Assembly (NCBI GenBank): GCA_026119855.1
Contig: JAOWBW010001041.1
Span: 434,001-498,000 of the forward strand
DNA length: 64,000 bases
Source of the DNA: Campanula takesimana
Taxonomy: Eukaryota; Streptophyta; Magnoliopsida; Asterales; Campanulaceae
Reading direction: 5' to 3'
Part shown: positions 39,791 through 51,396 of the stretch, piece by piece
How positions within the stretch are numbered: position 1 is the first letter of the stretch
Layout: every line of letters starts with the position of its first letter
Program-made: the position numbers and the translations under genes
Notes under the pieces: model-generated
What the model saw: only the letters and a program-made list of their open reading frames with translations
Database searches by the model: none
What the model was told of the DNA's origin: nothing

Positions 39791-42700
39791 ATGGCTCCTA
39801 AGAAAACTAAAACTCAACCAGAAATCATCATCTCCGACTCTTCTTCGCACTCTGGAAACTCTCACGAAGAAGAAGTAGAACGACAATCAAGGCATCCCAC
39901 CGTCAAAGACATGGTATGTTTCACTATAACTTCTTATTTTTCCGCCATTGTTGTTCTTGGAAGTCTCAAGACTCCCTTTTTCGATTTCTCCCTTATTTAC
40001 TGATCATTTTTGAAATCAATCGTTGTGTTGTGTTCGTATTTGCCTGATCTATTCTTTCATGTAGTTTATTTCATGATCAACGGTCGTTACATATGTTTTT
40101 CGTCAATTTCTGAGCTTCGTAACTTCCTTAGCAGTCGAACCGTTTTTCTGAATTTCTGAGTTTGTTTTAATGTCGTTGACCATACTTTTTACACGGTTGA
40201 CTTCGTCCTGTTCACGTCATTTCGATGTACTTTTTGTTGAATTTGTCAACTTTTGTTTTCTGTGTTTTTGGGTGTTCTTCATGTTCTTAATTATTTTTTA
40301 TATTTAGTATATTATTCACCCTCCCTTTTCTTTATGCTCTGCGCATAAATTTCCTGCGCATATAGCTATATCTATTTCTCTGCGCACACTTCTTTACTAA
40401 TATTTATTTTCTGTGCGCACGATCCTTCTGCGTATGCATTCTTATTTATTGCGCACCCTCTATTTTCTGCGCATAATTTTTTTTTTTCATGGAACTTGTG
40501 CCAAGGTATATATGCATTACTTGCATATGCGCACAGCTCCATAAGCAATAGGTTGTCTAATTCTATCTATTGTTTTACGCAGGGACACGTTTACTTCATT
40601 CTGGGTTGGGAACTTATTCAGGCCGATCTCTCTTTAGATGCGATTGGTCGTCATCTGCTTCATCTTCTCAGCACCTCCGGCATTCTTCCATTATTCTCTC
40701 TTGAGCAATCCTTCATAGTGCCTGCTCTGTTAGATGAATTCTTCAGGACAGCAAGAGTTGTTCCTGCACAACTTGAAGGCAAGACAACAGAAATGATCAT
40801 GGCCACCGTTCAGCGCTGTGATATAATGGTTCACCCCAATCACATTCGCAGCCTCCTAAACTTCAATGTTGATAGTTCTTCAGTCAACTATGATGAGGCT
40901 CATCAAAATGCGCTTGAACAGAAGCTTATTGGCATCCCTTCTCTTAACAAGAAGTGGCCGAATATAACCGAAAGGAATTTGGTGAGGTGATGTATCACAT
41001 GTGCACCCTAATTGGAGACTCCCTCAACTGCAAGAATGGAAATAATGGACATTTCATCTCTAAGCAGTGGGAATACTGCGCAGCCATCTTCAACGAAGAT
41101 CAACTAGACTGGCCGCAGATAATATTCAATGAGATTGTGAAGGGGATGACAAGCTATGAGAAGAAGCTGAACGCAGGGAAGACCAAGTACCGAACTCACT
41201 GCAGACTGCTAACAAACTCCTATTGACTTATGGTGAATTGGCCACCTATGTTGAAGAAAAGTCAATCAAGAAGCAGTCTTGCGACGCAAAGTACTATTCC
41301 AGAGTACACCTTCAGAATCTGCGCAGTGAGATAGGCAACGCCGATTACTATGAAATCTGGCTGTCTGATGCCGCTCCCAACAAGGAACCCTGGATAGGCC
41401 CAATTCATGTGGTCAAATCCAAGAAGAGTGCAGGACGATCTACAACTGATGCTGCGCAAGAGACCGCAGAAGAAGCGTACAGTCGCAAGAGGAAGGGCAT
41501 TGCTCAGCCCAGTAGCAAAAAGCTCAAGGATATTCTTTGGTTCAAACCACCAAAGGGATTTCTATCAAAGAGGCAGATCCTACCAGCATTCCATCTCCTG
41601 CTCCCTCAAAGTCAACCACAATGAAGCGTAAGGCTGCTTTCCGTGGTGATTCAGATGATGATGCTGTTGAGGGGGAGCAGATGCACAAAGCCTCTCAAGA
41701 AGCCATCCCCAGTGCTGATATCGCACATACCTCTTCTCGTCTCAAGCAGAAGGTGCGCAGCAGCGCTAAAGGATTGAAGAAGCGCCGCACTAGTTCCGCA
41801 GCCACCGACAGCAGTGACTCATCTCCAGTTCATCCTTCATCTTCAGCCCCGGAGTCTCCTCCTTCCTCCTCAGCTGAGCTGCGCCAGATCGTGCAGAGCT
41901 TGCATTCTGTTCAAGCGAATCAAGTCGCTACGCAGCTGCAGCTTAATCAACTCCTTACTGCTCAAACTGCTTTATTATATCGTCTTGATATGCAGCGTTG
42001 GAGATTGATACCATTAAGGGGGAGAAAGCTGCCAAAGAAGAAGCAAAGGCAAGGAAAGCACGGAGAGTGCTAAAGCAAAGGCAAGTCCATCTAAGCCCGC
42101 GCAAGAAAAAGTTCCTATCACTTTGGAACATCTTATCCTGGACTCCCTGAAATCAATCAGCGCTCAGCTTGAAAATGTCAGCGCACAACTAAAAAATGTG
42201 TGCACATTTGGAGCGCTTGATGGTGGACTCAGGGACATTCTGAAAAAGCTCAAGAAAACCCTTGCAGATGGGTTACATAGAGGATTTGATGACCTTCAAG
42301 CTCAGATGGAGGCTCAGATAGAGAAGATTGAACAAGGAGGCTCTGCGCATAATATTGAAGAAGTGCGTCGATGCATTGCTAAGTCCATGACAGATTTTTC
42401 TTTGGCGTTCAACGACAAGTTTGACTACGCAATGTTAGACATTCAAGCAAGCGTCAACACTCAACGCCTCCATACCGACTCAAGATTAGAAGCTACACAA
42501 ACTGCCATCCTGACGGACAGCAGAGCAAGGTTCAGAGAGCTAGTGGATGACAACGCTGATATGCTGCAGAGGAATGAACATTTATGTTGGAAAAGCTGTG
42601 GAGTTCCAGGACAAATTTCAAAATTTAAAGGTGGAACTCATGAACAAATTCAACGGTCTTCAGAATGAGATGCGCGAAGCCCTGCAACGGATCAACTTAG
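39791..42700 (+). pseudogene. Sirevirus-B third ORF with an intron (plus copy)
   Basis: Exon 1 (39,791-39,913) encodes MAPKKTKTQPEIIISDSSSH and ends ...VKDM. The intron has donor ATG^GTATGT at 39,914 and acceptor TGTTTTACGCAG at 40,582. Exon 2 resumes in phase with GHVYFILGWELIQADLSLDA. The rest is spread over several frames by single-base shifts (near 40,970, 41,215 and 41,560 and again before 42,123). It includes a folded-looking part, a basic Ser-rich part with KKRRTSSAATDSSDSSP, and a C-terminal helical part rich in Gln, Asp and Ala. GGGGGAG purine words occur at about 41,670 and 42,018. Layout parallels Copia-1 ORF3. Function unknown; PF20167-like is possible. No envelope feature seen. 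Confidence 0.72.
39914..40582 (+). other. Intron in Sirevirus-B ORF3 (plus copy)
   Basis: 669 bp, T-rich, with GT...AG ends and a pyrimidine tract before the acceptor. Joining keeps phase 0 (codon ATG, then GGA). The minus copy has the equivalent at 48,592-49,192. It contains at least seven TGCGCA words. Confidence 0.68.
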
Positions 42701-43204
42701 ATTAGATTTCCTCTAAGTATTTTGTTATTTTTTTTTTTGGAACCTTTTTGATTCTCGTTGCGCAGTATGTTTCTTTTATGCGCTTTTATTTTGTGCGCTT
42801 CTGTTTTTGTGCGCACCTCTTTTGATTTTCCTCTTTAAAACTGTAATCTGTACAGTCAATCCTTCAAAGTTTTAATGAGAAGAATGCATCATAAAGCTTT
42901 CACAAAAAACCTTGTTCAATTCAAATCATTCGTTTGTGGAACATTGAATGCATTATTACTTAAACTCATGCGCATAATCTTAACTGCTCATGTCTTCTAC
43001 GCATGATGTTTAACATTCAGTTTAAACGCATACTTAAACTTCATCTCACATTATTTGTATGCTCTGAATGACATTTCTATCTTTCCTATCTTGTAAGTTT
43101 TTAATCTTTTGGATAGATTAGAAATCTATAGCATGGCTAGTGTGTGCATTGACTTGAGGCATGATTTACCTTTCTCATTTTATGGACATGTTATTATCAA
43201 GTAC
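42701..43204 (+). other. Sirevirus-B sequence between ORF3 and the missing 3' LTR
   Basis: AT-rich with TGCGCA/GTGCGC words at 42,760-42,815 and 42,968. No frame of note. Runs directly into the N gap. Confidence 0.5.
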
Positions 43205-43304
43205 NNNNNNNNNNNNNNNNNNNNNNNNNNNNNNNNNNNNNNNNNNNNNNNNNNNNNNNNNNNNNNNNNNNNNNNNNNNNNNNNNNNNNNNNNNNNNNNN
43301 NNNN
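43205..43304. other. Assembly gap, 100 N
   Basis: Exactly 100 unknown bases. Left side is Sirevirus-B plus; right side is Gypsy-A RNase H on the minus strand. The round size suggests a placeholder of unknown length. Confidence 0.99.
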
Positions 43305-43540
43305 TTCAAATCTAGCCCCATATAAATAATGCCTCCACTTGTGTAACGCAAATATAATTGCAGCCAACTCAAGTCATGCGTAGGATAATTCACTTCATAA
43401 GGAGTTAATTTTCTCGAGGCATAAGCAATTACCTTACCATTTTTCATTAACACACAACCCAACCCTTCTTTGGAAGCATCCGTGTAAACCACAAAATTAT
43501 CTGACCCATTAGGCAAAGCTAATACTGGAGCCACCGTCAA
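43305..43540 (-). pseudogene. pol: Gypsy-A RNase H fragment
   Basis: NFVVYTDASKEGLGCVLMKN and VIAYASRKLTPYEVNYPTHD are the classic Gypsy RNase H start with the first catalytic Asp. Cut by the gap. The normal KHYLYG-type block is altered. Confidence 0.88.
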
Positions 43541-43592
43541 TCTTCTTTCAACTCCTGAAAACTCGCTTCACATTTGTCATCCCATTCGAAGG

Positions 43593-44544
43593 CTATAGAT
43601 TCCGAGTCAAACTTGTCATTGGTGTAGCAATTTTTGAAAATCCCTCAATAAACCTCCGATAATAGCTTGCCAATCCCAGAAAACTACGTACCTCCGTGAC
43701 TGTAGTTGGTCTCTTCCATTTAACTATGGCTTCTATTTTTGAGGGATCAACAAAAATACCAGCCTCTGACACAACGTGTCCCACGAAAGAAACTTCTTCT
43801 AACTAGAAGGCACACTTACTAAATTTGGCAAATAACTGCTTATCCCGAAGAAACACCAAATACCATCCTCAAATGTTGCTCATGCTCAGCCTTTGATTTA
43901 GAGTAGACTAAAATATCATCAATAAAAACCACCACAAAACAATCTAGATATGGTTTGAAAACCCGGTTCATTAAATCCATAAATACCGCAGGAGCATTCG
44001 TCAAACCAAACGGCATAACTACAAACTCATAATGTCCGTACCTGGTACGTAAGGCTGTCTTTGGTATATCTTCTTCTCGGACTTTTAATTGACGATATCC
44101 GCTTCTTAAATCAAGCTTCAAATAAACCACGGACCCCTGAAGTTGATCAAACAGGTCGTCAATGTGAGGTAGCGGATACTTGTTTTTAATTGTTACCTGA
44201 TTAAGCTCCCGGTAGTCAATACATAACCGCAGAGTACCATCCTTCTTCTTCACAAATAATACTGGTGCACCCCAAAGAGACACACTAGGCCGGATAAACC
44301 CTTTCTCCAATAACTCCTCGAGTTGCTTCTTCAATTCCCTTAACTCCGCGGGAGCCATTCTGTATGGAGCTTTAGATATCGGCGTGGTACCTGGTAACAG
44401 CTCAATACAAAACTCAAGTTCCCGGTCCGGTGGCATACTATATTCAGTAGAAAACACGTCCGGAAACTCAGACACCACAGAAATATCCTCTAGCTTTGCT
44501 ACAGACATACTTTTGTCAATCACACAAGCAAGATACCCGTGCAA
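43593..44544 (-). pseudogene. pol: Gypsy-A reverse transcriptase
   Basis: 44,544-43,840 carries [67 protein letters not shown] and the catalytic [13 protein letters not shown], then a frameshift. The thumb region continues at 43,784-43,593 with LGHVVS-like [20 protein letters not shown] and [19 protein letters not shown]. All RT motifs are readable; one frame break (about 43,800-43,840) separates the thumb. Confidence 0.9.
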
Positions 44545-44995
44545 CCCCAGACAACAAATTCCTAGCCCTCAAAGCAGATATAACATGAAAACTACACATA
44601 GGTCTATCACCTTCAAAAATAAATTCAGGCAAACTCGGCACAGAAAAAGTAACCACCTTTTGATGACAATCGACAGATGCATAATGCATATAAAGCCAGT
44701 CCATACCAACTATCACATCAAAATCCCTTATGGGCAACACTACTAGGTCAGCTTGAAGGGTATGATTACTTATAAGCACATCACAATTCTTATATACTTC
44801 TGTAGCTAGCATGCAATCTCCCATTGGAGAAGATACTTCTAACACATAAGGCATAGCATCAGGAACAACAAGTAAATGAGACACAAAATGTGATGCCACA
44901 TAAGAATGAGATGATCCTGGATCTATAAGAACTCGCGCTCGCGTACTAAAAAGAAAAATGGTACCTCCTATCACTGCTGTAGACTCAGCCACCAT
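44516..44995 (-). pseudogene. pol: Gypsy-A aspartic protease
   Basis: Retropepsin-like domain: RVLIDPGSSHSYVASHF gives the active-site region with DPGSS in place of the common DTGAS. Later come LVVLPIRDFDVIVGMDWLYM and a YASVDCHQKVVTF block. The stop at 44,516 and overlap with the RT frame show a frameshift. Confidence 0.85.
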
Positions 44996-46137
44996 GTGCT
45001 GATCAATAGCAAATACTCGACCTTGAACCTTAGGCCGACCCCCACTATCCCGCTTACTACCCGAAGCCTGCTGTCCGGTACCTTCTCCCGAAGTTTCCTT
45101 ACTCTTTGGGCAATCCCTTTGAAATGTCCACTCTCACCACAGTTTAAGCATTTTCCTTGCTTCAACCAACACCGATCTTCAGTATGGCCATCCTTGGAAC
45201 AATACTTGCAAGTCCACTTCGAACTCGAAACATTCGGCTTTGAACCCACTGATACACTTCCCATACTTTCTGCTTGCCTCTGAGTCGACCACTCGGTCGT
45301 GGTTAAATCCACCCCTTTTACTTCCGGTACTCTGAGCCCTTTCTGGAACACGTACTGATGGTTGACCTCCTGTAGCAACTCCGGTTTAACTCTATGTTCA
45401 TCAATGTCATTCTCAATTGCATATGCCCTCTCAACTGCTTGTCGGTAACTAGTGAGTTGTAAGGAAAGAAGTTGCTTCCTATACTCCGTCTTTAATCCCT
45501 TCACGAACCTTTGAGCCCTCTTTATTTCAGTTGGAACTAGATGACTACAATACCTCGCAAGTTTAGTGAATTCGGAGGAATATTGCCCCACCGTCATGTT
45601 CCCTTGTACTAGATTCAGAAAATCCATCTCTCTTCGATCTTGGACAACCGAGGGAATGAACTGTGAGTTGAACTCTTTAAGGAAATCCGCCCAAGTATAT
45701 TGTACATCTTTCTCTTGCTCCCAGTTTTGGCATAACACCTTCCACCAGTGCTCCGCAGCTTTTTCTAATTTAAAAGTTGTAAAGGTTACCTTATCTTTAT
45801 CCTCACATTTCAGAGCAGCGAATATCTTCTCAATATTTTCTATCCACTCCTCAACTTTTACTGCATCGGGTTCTCCATCAAAGCTACGAGGTTACATTTT
45901 CAGGAATTTGGCAAGATGACTGGCATAACCCTTGTCATCAGCTCCTGACTGTGTCTGCCCCGGATTATTCTGTCCTTGTTGGTTGGAGACAAATTGAGCC
46001 AATAATTGAAACATCTGCTTGTAATCCACATTATGATCATTACCCACTTCCACAGAAGGAGTTTCAGATTCCTCATTTCCCTGAGTACTACTACCAATAT
46101 CCTCAGAATGACTCATCTCCACCCTACACATAAACAC
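44971..46137 (-). pseudogene. gag: Gypsy-A Gag
   Basis: One frame from 46,137 with a single in-frame TAA at 45,894-45,892. It has an acidic N-terminus, then the retrotransposon Gag (PF03732-like) core: AEHWWKVL, YTWADFLKEFNSQFIPS, FLNLVQGNMTVGQYSSEF and the LVPTEIKRAQRFVKGL block. A CX2CX4HX4C knuckle CKYCSKDGHTEDRC and a second CLNCGESGHF follow near the end, before a frameshift around 45,110. Confidence 0.88.
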
Positions 46138-46211
46138 TCGACGTTAATAAAACAACCCAAAAACCAACCCACCTAGGCCATAGACCCTATCCAGGCTTAG
46201 AGCTAACCATT

Positions 46212-46223
46212 GCTCTGATACCA
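46212..46223 (-). other. Gypsy-A primer binding site
   Basis: Minus strand TGGTATCAGAGC, two bases inside the LTR end at 46,226: initiator-Met tRNA complement. Confidence 0.92.
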
Positions 46224-46225
46224 AC

Positions 46226-48505
46226 TGTAACGCCCCGAATTCCTAGATTTGATATGAACCATAAAATTTAGACACGCCACTACTTTAAAAACGGGTAAAA
46301 TTTAAAACTAAAATACAACTATACTCCTTTAATGACGTATGAGATACACTACTAAAGATGGTTCAACACTTGACCACCTTTTACTACTTTACATAGCCAA
46401 AAACTAACTTCTATACTTCCATTACTCGGCCTACAAGCCGGTAAACAAAAGAAGATAACTTTATTTACATATACACAACTGTACCCCAAAACTCTGAGTT
46501 TAACATACTCAGTCTAACCAACGTCCTCACAAAACAAAAGTATAATAACCTACCCAAAGATATCTCCCTTAGCACCCGAACTGGATACTACGATCCTCAC
46601 CTCGAGCTATCGCTAGCCTTCTTTGGATCTAAGGAAAACAAAGAGACAATAAACGGGGTGAGATAAAATCTCAGTAAGTTACTACTATCATAGTATGATA
46701 TGCATACATATAGAATGAAGCATGGAAGCAGTTCATTAATCATATATATCAAGTAGCACATCACATGAGTAGCTACTCCCACTCATTATACAACACGTAT
46801 AGCTAAGCACACATTACAAAGGATATTTATTTCCTCCTTATTACTCCATACCCAAACTTAACGTTGATGTAGATCTTCATATTGAAGGCCGCTTCACAAT
46901 ATCAGAGGAGACCCGCTACCCAGTATCTCAACCAAGAACCAAGAACAAAAGAGCTAGTCAATCATTGTGCTTAATGCTCCAATCATGAGAAAGCTAGACC
47001 CCTACCGTGATCAAGAGTAGGAGCAAACGGTCACAGATGCATAGATTCACGGTTATTACTCAGCCCCAGCTCTCATAATAAACGTGAACCTATACAACCC
47101 CGAAACACATAAACCAGCTGGACTCACAACCAAGTACACAAGTAATATTTACTTGACATTATGAAACTAGTACTAGGCCCAAAGTAAGGGACTAGACTAT
47201 CAACCATGTATATCACTTAGGCATAATTGCATAAAATGATCAAATCCACTTGTAACACATTTACTATGTATCATTCACCAATTCATCTTCTAGTAATCAT
47301 GAAGAGATTTAAACAATCATTTACTCATCATAGTAACTTCTTATAACACACTTATAAGACTCTTAACAATTTCCAAACTTATGAATAGGATGCTACACAA
47401 TGAGGCTAAAACAGGGGGGGGGGGGTGCGCACGCCTCCCCTCCAAGGGTGCGCGCGCCTCCATTAATCAGAATTGAGGCCTTTCCAAGTTTAACTAAGGG
47501 TGCGCACGCCTCCCCACAATGGGTGCGCGCGCCTCCAACTACTGAAGCTTAGGGAATTCTCACATTTTGAGGGTGCGCGCGCCTCTCCCATAAGGGAGCG
47601 CACGCCTCCAACTAACTCCAAATAATTTCAACTTCAGATGATGGGTGCGTGCGCCTCCTTTCATGGGGTGCGCGCGCCTCCCATACGAAAATCAGAATTC
47701 CAGATTCATCTCCTGGGTTGTTCTTGACCAAAATTTTGGGGAAAAACACACAAACCAAACTCAGCACCCTAAACTTAATGCCATCTACCACAAACTTGTG
47801 CTGGGTTTCTAAACACCCCAAAATCAAAACACAATACTCACTAAACAATTCTCAACTCAGAATTACCCACTCAAGTACAGAAACTCAACTTTCAAAATAC
47901 TTCACATATCATCACCCAACCTTCAATAACAACACCATAATTACCTATAACAATTTCCATGACCATTTAGCAATTAAAAGGGGAAGTTAGTAACTTACTT
48001 ATTCCGGAAAAGTATCGAGAAACGGAAATTGAATCTGTAGAAATACTCTAATCAATGCCCTAGACATTTATATATAATTAGATTTTGAAATGGAGTAGTA
48101 AATTAAAAGAAAGAAACTCAAAATATAATGAAACCCTTACCTTCTTCCATGGAATTGAGAGAAATCAATTTTAGTGGTGTGTGTGTGTGAACTATGCGCA
48201 GAGAGGGAGAGATAGGTAGTGATAAGAATAAGTTGATATTTTCAAGTTTCACCTAGGCCCTTCTACTTCCATTATGCACAACTAAACCCCTCTAGTTATA
48301 TTTTCACTTATAACCCTATAGTTTCACTAGCTCATTTATTCAACTTAACAAACTTTCTACTAACACATTAACTACCACATATGCTCACATAATATATACA
48401 ATTGTAAGAAATTATATCTAACACACAAAATGCACATAAATCACATAATAGATTTAAATCATATAATATGCAAAATATGAAAATAAAATTAGGTGAGGCG
48501 TTACA
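46226..48505 (-). repeat. Gypsy-A 5' LTR
   Basis: 2,280 bp; on the minus strand starts TGTAACGCCTCACC, ends GGGGCGTTACA. Homologous to the solo LTR at 30,095-33,249 through most of its length, but with an inserted array of GC-rich motifs at 47,423-47,681. Confidence 0.9.
47423..47681 (-). repeat. Eight-copy GC-rich motif array in the Gypsy-A LTR
   Basis: The 16 bp word GGGTGCGCGCGCCTCC (plus strand; small variants) starts at 47,423, 47,446, 47,498, 47,521, 47,571, 47,594, 47,643 and 47,666. That is four pairs with exactly 23 bp between partners, and pair starts 75, 73 and 72 bp apart. Sequence between pairs is less conserved than the motif. A G run (47,414-47,425) precedes it. Confidence 0.93.
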
Positions 48506-49288
48506 CATAAGTTGAACAATCCTGCGTCCGACAGCGTCTTTGTGTAGCGCAACAAGATCTAATTCCCAGCCTTGTAGGAAAAAAAAGAGTTCTGCGCAAA
48601 ACAAGAAATAGTTTAGACAAGAATCACGCATGGAGCGAAGCGCATGCGTAGATACACGTATGCGCAGCATCTCTATACAAGAAACGAATGTTAAAGTAAT
48701 GCGCAAAAACAAGTAACTATGCGCAAAAGCACAAACACTAAGAAATTCTTATGCGACCCTAATCATAAGAGAAAAATAAGAACTTGATGAACACGGAATA
48801 ATAGAACATGAACACGAAGAACACCAAGAACACCAAAAATCAAAGATTGACCAAAATGGACAAAAAGCATATCGAAATAACCGCATTTCAGAGACGAAAA
48901 CGACTAAGAAAACAAGATTTCAAAAATATGACATTAAGCCCAAAATCGAGAATAACTGTTCGACTGCCTTGGTGGTTTTCGAACAAAAATTTTGCAGAAA
49001 TCATATGAAAACAGTATTGATCGTGAAATAAAGTAGATATAAATGTAGATCAGAGAGAGAAGAACCCAAAACAACAAACGATTTTGAAAATGATTAAAGA
49101 TGAGAGAAAAATCGAAAAAGGGAGTTTTAAGAACTCGAGACTCAATAATGGCGGATTGACAGAAAATGAGTTCAAGGGTCAGAAATTGTTACCATGTCGT
49201 CGACAGTCTTAGCTTCTGGGGGAGGAACCTCTTCAACCGGTTCATGGACCTCAACTACTACCTTAGCTTTTGATTTTCGGGGAGCCAT
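48506..49288 (-). pseudogene. Sirevirus-B ORF3 start (minus copy), cut by Gypsy-A
   Basis: Exon 1 49,288-49,193 encodes 32 codons starting MAPRKSKAKVVVEVHEP and ending DDM, like MAPKK...KDM of the plus copy. After the intron (49,192-48,592) the exon 2 start encodes GWELDLVALHKDAVGRRIVQ, homologous to GWELIQADLSLDAIGRHLLH. One base is missing in the T run after the acceptor, so this copy is frameshifted. The Gypsy-A LTR interrupts the exon at 48,505. Confidence 0.75.
48592..49192 (-). other. Intron in Sirevirus-B ORF3 (minus copy)
   Basis: 601 bp, donor ATG^GTAACA, acceptor TTGTTTTGCGCAG. Donor context and acceptor position match those of the plus copy, supporting a real intron. Confidence 0.65.
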
Positions 49289-49908
49289 TTAAATGGTACT
49301 AGGGTTTTTGAAATGAGGAAGAAAGAGAAGAGATTTGCAGAGATTGAAAGGAAAGTCAAAGAGAAAGGAAGAGGAAATGATTGGGAGTTGGTGAGTAGGT
49401 TGCAGAGGAGAGAAAATGATGAATTTGTGAAAGAGGAGAGTGAGCAGGAGAGAGAGAAAAAGAAGAGTCAAATGGTTTTATACCAAAAAGGGAAAAGGCG
49501 TATGACGTCAGCGAGGCGGTTTGGTGAAAGACGGCGAATTTGGTGAAAAACGCAGAGGCGCACGATAACGAAGCGACGTGGCCGAATAGGGAACGCGCGT
49601 GCGCAGACCTGACGCGCGCGTGTGTCAGCAGGTCTAGGCAGGGCACAGTCATATCAACTCCCTCATAAATGTTGCTCAGGGATCCTAACAGGCGCTATCA
49701 TCAATGGCCGTATGCATTAATGATAATGGGATGTGCGCAGGGGCAAAAGCGTAATTTCCCAAGAAAATTCAAAATTAAGGCGAGGGAAAAATTTAATTGC
49801 ACAAGTACCCTTATGAACTAAGCGTTGACTTTTCAGTCAGGGACCTATGTGAAATTTCTAATAAATAGAAGACTTACCTGCGATCAACGAAGTGTGCGCA
49901 TGTTAAAA
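49289..49908 (-). other. Spacer between pol and ORF3 in Sirevirus-B (minus copy)
   Basis: No gene. Rich in ACGCGCG/TGCGCA words at 49,590-49,620 and 49,730. Homologous to the plus-copy spacer, which is longer. Confidence 0.55.
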
Positions 49909-50550
49909 TCATGCGCAGAGCTTAAATAGCGCAATAGATTCCATTTCTCCTCTCAAGAATACAAATCTCTTTGCGTCAAGAGCCTTTGTAAGGATATCAG
50001 CAATTTGATTATCTGTTCCCACGTGCTCTAAATGAATATTTCCTTTTTCCACGTGATCCTTGAGAAAATGATATTTGATGTCGATGTGCTTTGTCTTTGA
50101 ATGCATGACAGGATTGTTGGAGACTGCTATGGTGGACATATTGTCGCAGAAAATTGGGCAATTTCCTTCATGAATTCCATAGTCCACCAATTGTTGCTTC
50201 ATCCATAGGATTTGACAGCAGCAGCTTCCAGCAGCAATGTATTCAGCTTCTGTAGTGGATATAGACACAGCAGCTTGCTTCTTGCTTACCCACGCAACAA
50301 GTCGATTTCCAAGGAAATGACAAGTTCTATTTGTGCTCTTTCTGTCAATTGTGCATGCTGCGTAGTCTGCATCTGAATAACCTAGCAAATCGAAATTCGA
50401 ATCTTTGGTGTACCAAAGTCCAAGGTTAACAGTTCCAGAAAGATAATGAATAATGCGTTTAACAGCAGTTAAGTGTGCTTCTCTAGGGTCCGCTTGATAG
50501 CGCGCACAGACACAAACACTAAACATAATATCTGGCCTACTAGCAGTAAG
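49909..50550 (-). pseudogene. pol: Sirevirus-B RNase H (minus copy)
   Basis: Open from just after a TAA at 50,553-50,551 (where a Tyr is usual in GSLLYLTA). Contains LGYSDADYAACTIDRKST, SISTTEAEYIAAGSCCCQIL, FCDNMSTIAVSNNPVMHS and KTKHIDIKYHFLKDHVEKG. Complete apart from the upstream stop. Confidence 0.9.
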
Positions 50551-51396
50551 TTAAAGGAGAGAGCCAATCATACCTCGATATAAAGTTTGATCAACTTTCT
50601 TACCTTTTAAGTCTTTGTCAAGCTTATTGCCCATGGCCATTGGAGTGTCGTATGCTTTAGCATTCTCAAGTCCGAATTTCTTAATTATGTCTCTTGTGTA
50701 TTTGGATTGATTTATGAAGATGCCATCATTCAATTGCTTGATTTGAAGTCCGAGGAAGAATGTGAGTTCTCCTATCATGCTCATTTCAAACTTGCTCTTC
50801 ATGAGCTTCTCAAAGCGCTTACAAAGTAACTCATTAGTAGAACCAAATATAATATCATCGACATAAATTTGAACAAGTAAAGAGTGATCATTATACTTAA
50901 CAATAAAAAGAGTTGTATCAATTTTACCACGCTTGAAGCCTTTCTCTAGTAGGAATTTTGATAGAGTATCATACCATGCTCTTGGAGCTTGCTTAAGTCC
51001 ATACAAAGCTTTCTGAAGTTTGAAGACGTGATTTGGAAATCTGCTATCTTCAAATCCAGGTGGTTGAGCTACGTAGACCGTCTCTTGGAGTTCTCCGTTG
51101 AGAAATGCGCTCTTCACATCCATTTGATAAAGCTTGAATTTCTTGTGAGAGGCATAAGCTAAGAAAATTCTGATAGCTTCTAGTCTTGCTACAGGCGCAA
51201 AAGTTTCATCATAGTCGATTCCTTCCTCTTGCCTATAGCCTTGCGCAACCAACCTTGCTTTGTTCTTGGTGATGCTTCTATTCTCATCCATCTTGTTTCT
51301 GAATACCCATTTTGTACCAATAACTCCTTGGTCATGAGGTCTGGGTACTAAGGTCCAAACCTTGCAGCGCTCAAATTGGTTAAGCTCTTCTTGCAT
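50551..51396 (-). pseudogene. pol: Sirevirus-B reverse transcriptase (minus copy)
   Basis: 281 residues: [100 protein letters not shown] (YVDD at 50,854-50,865) and [14 protein letters not shown]. Nearly complete; ends at the TAA named above. Integrase upstream is in another frame. Confidence 0.92.

Larger units (their letters stand above)
34013..43204 (+). mobile_element. Sirevirus-B, plus-strand copy (truncated at the gap)
   Basis: A 1,674 bp 5' LTR, primer site, heavily deleted gag, fragments of protease, integrase, RT and RNase H, and a third ORF with intron. The 3' LTR is not seen: the element enters the N gap at 43,205. The RT, RNase H and integrase pieces match the minus copy at 49.9-53.2 kb closely. 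I count about 39 copies of TGCGCA across it. Confidence 0.9.
43305..48505 (-). mobile_element. Gypsy-A: Ty3/Gypsy retrotransposon, 5' part
   Basis: On the minus strand: 5' LTR (48,505-46,226), initiator-Met primer site, gag, protease, RT, RNase H, then the gap. Protease-RT-RNase H without a preceding integrase is the Gypsy order. Integrase and 3' LTR would lie in or beyond the gap. It is inserted inside ORF3 of the minus Sirevirus-B copy (junction at 48,505/48,506). Clade not fixed; a Tekay/Del-like chromovirus is possible but the chromodomain region is not visible. Confidence 0.88.

Noticed and set aside
47423..47681. CRISPR-like regular repeats
   Set aside because: Direct repeats with 7 and ~34 bp spacers inside a plant Gypsy LTR; no cas genes, eukaryotic context.
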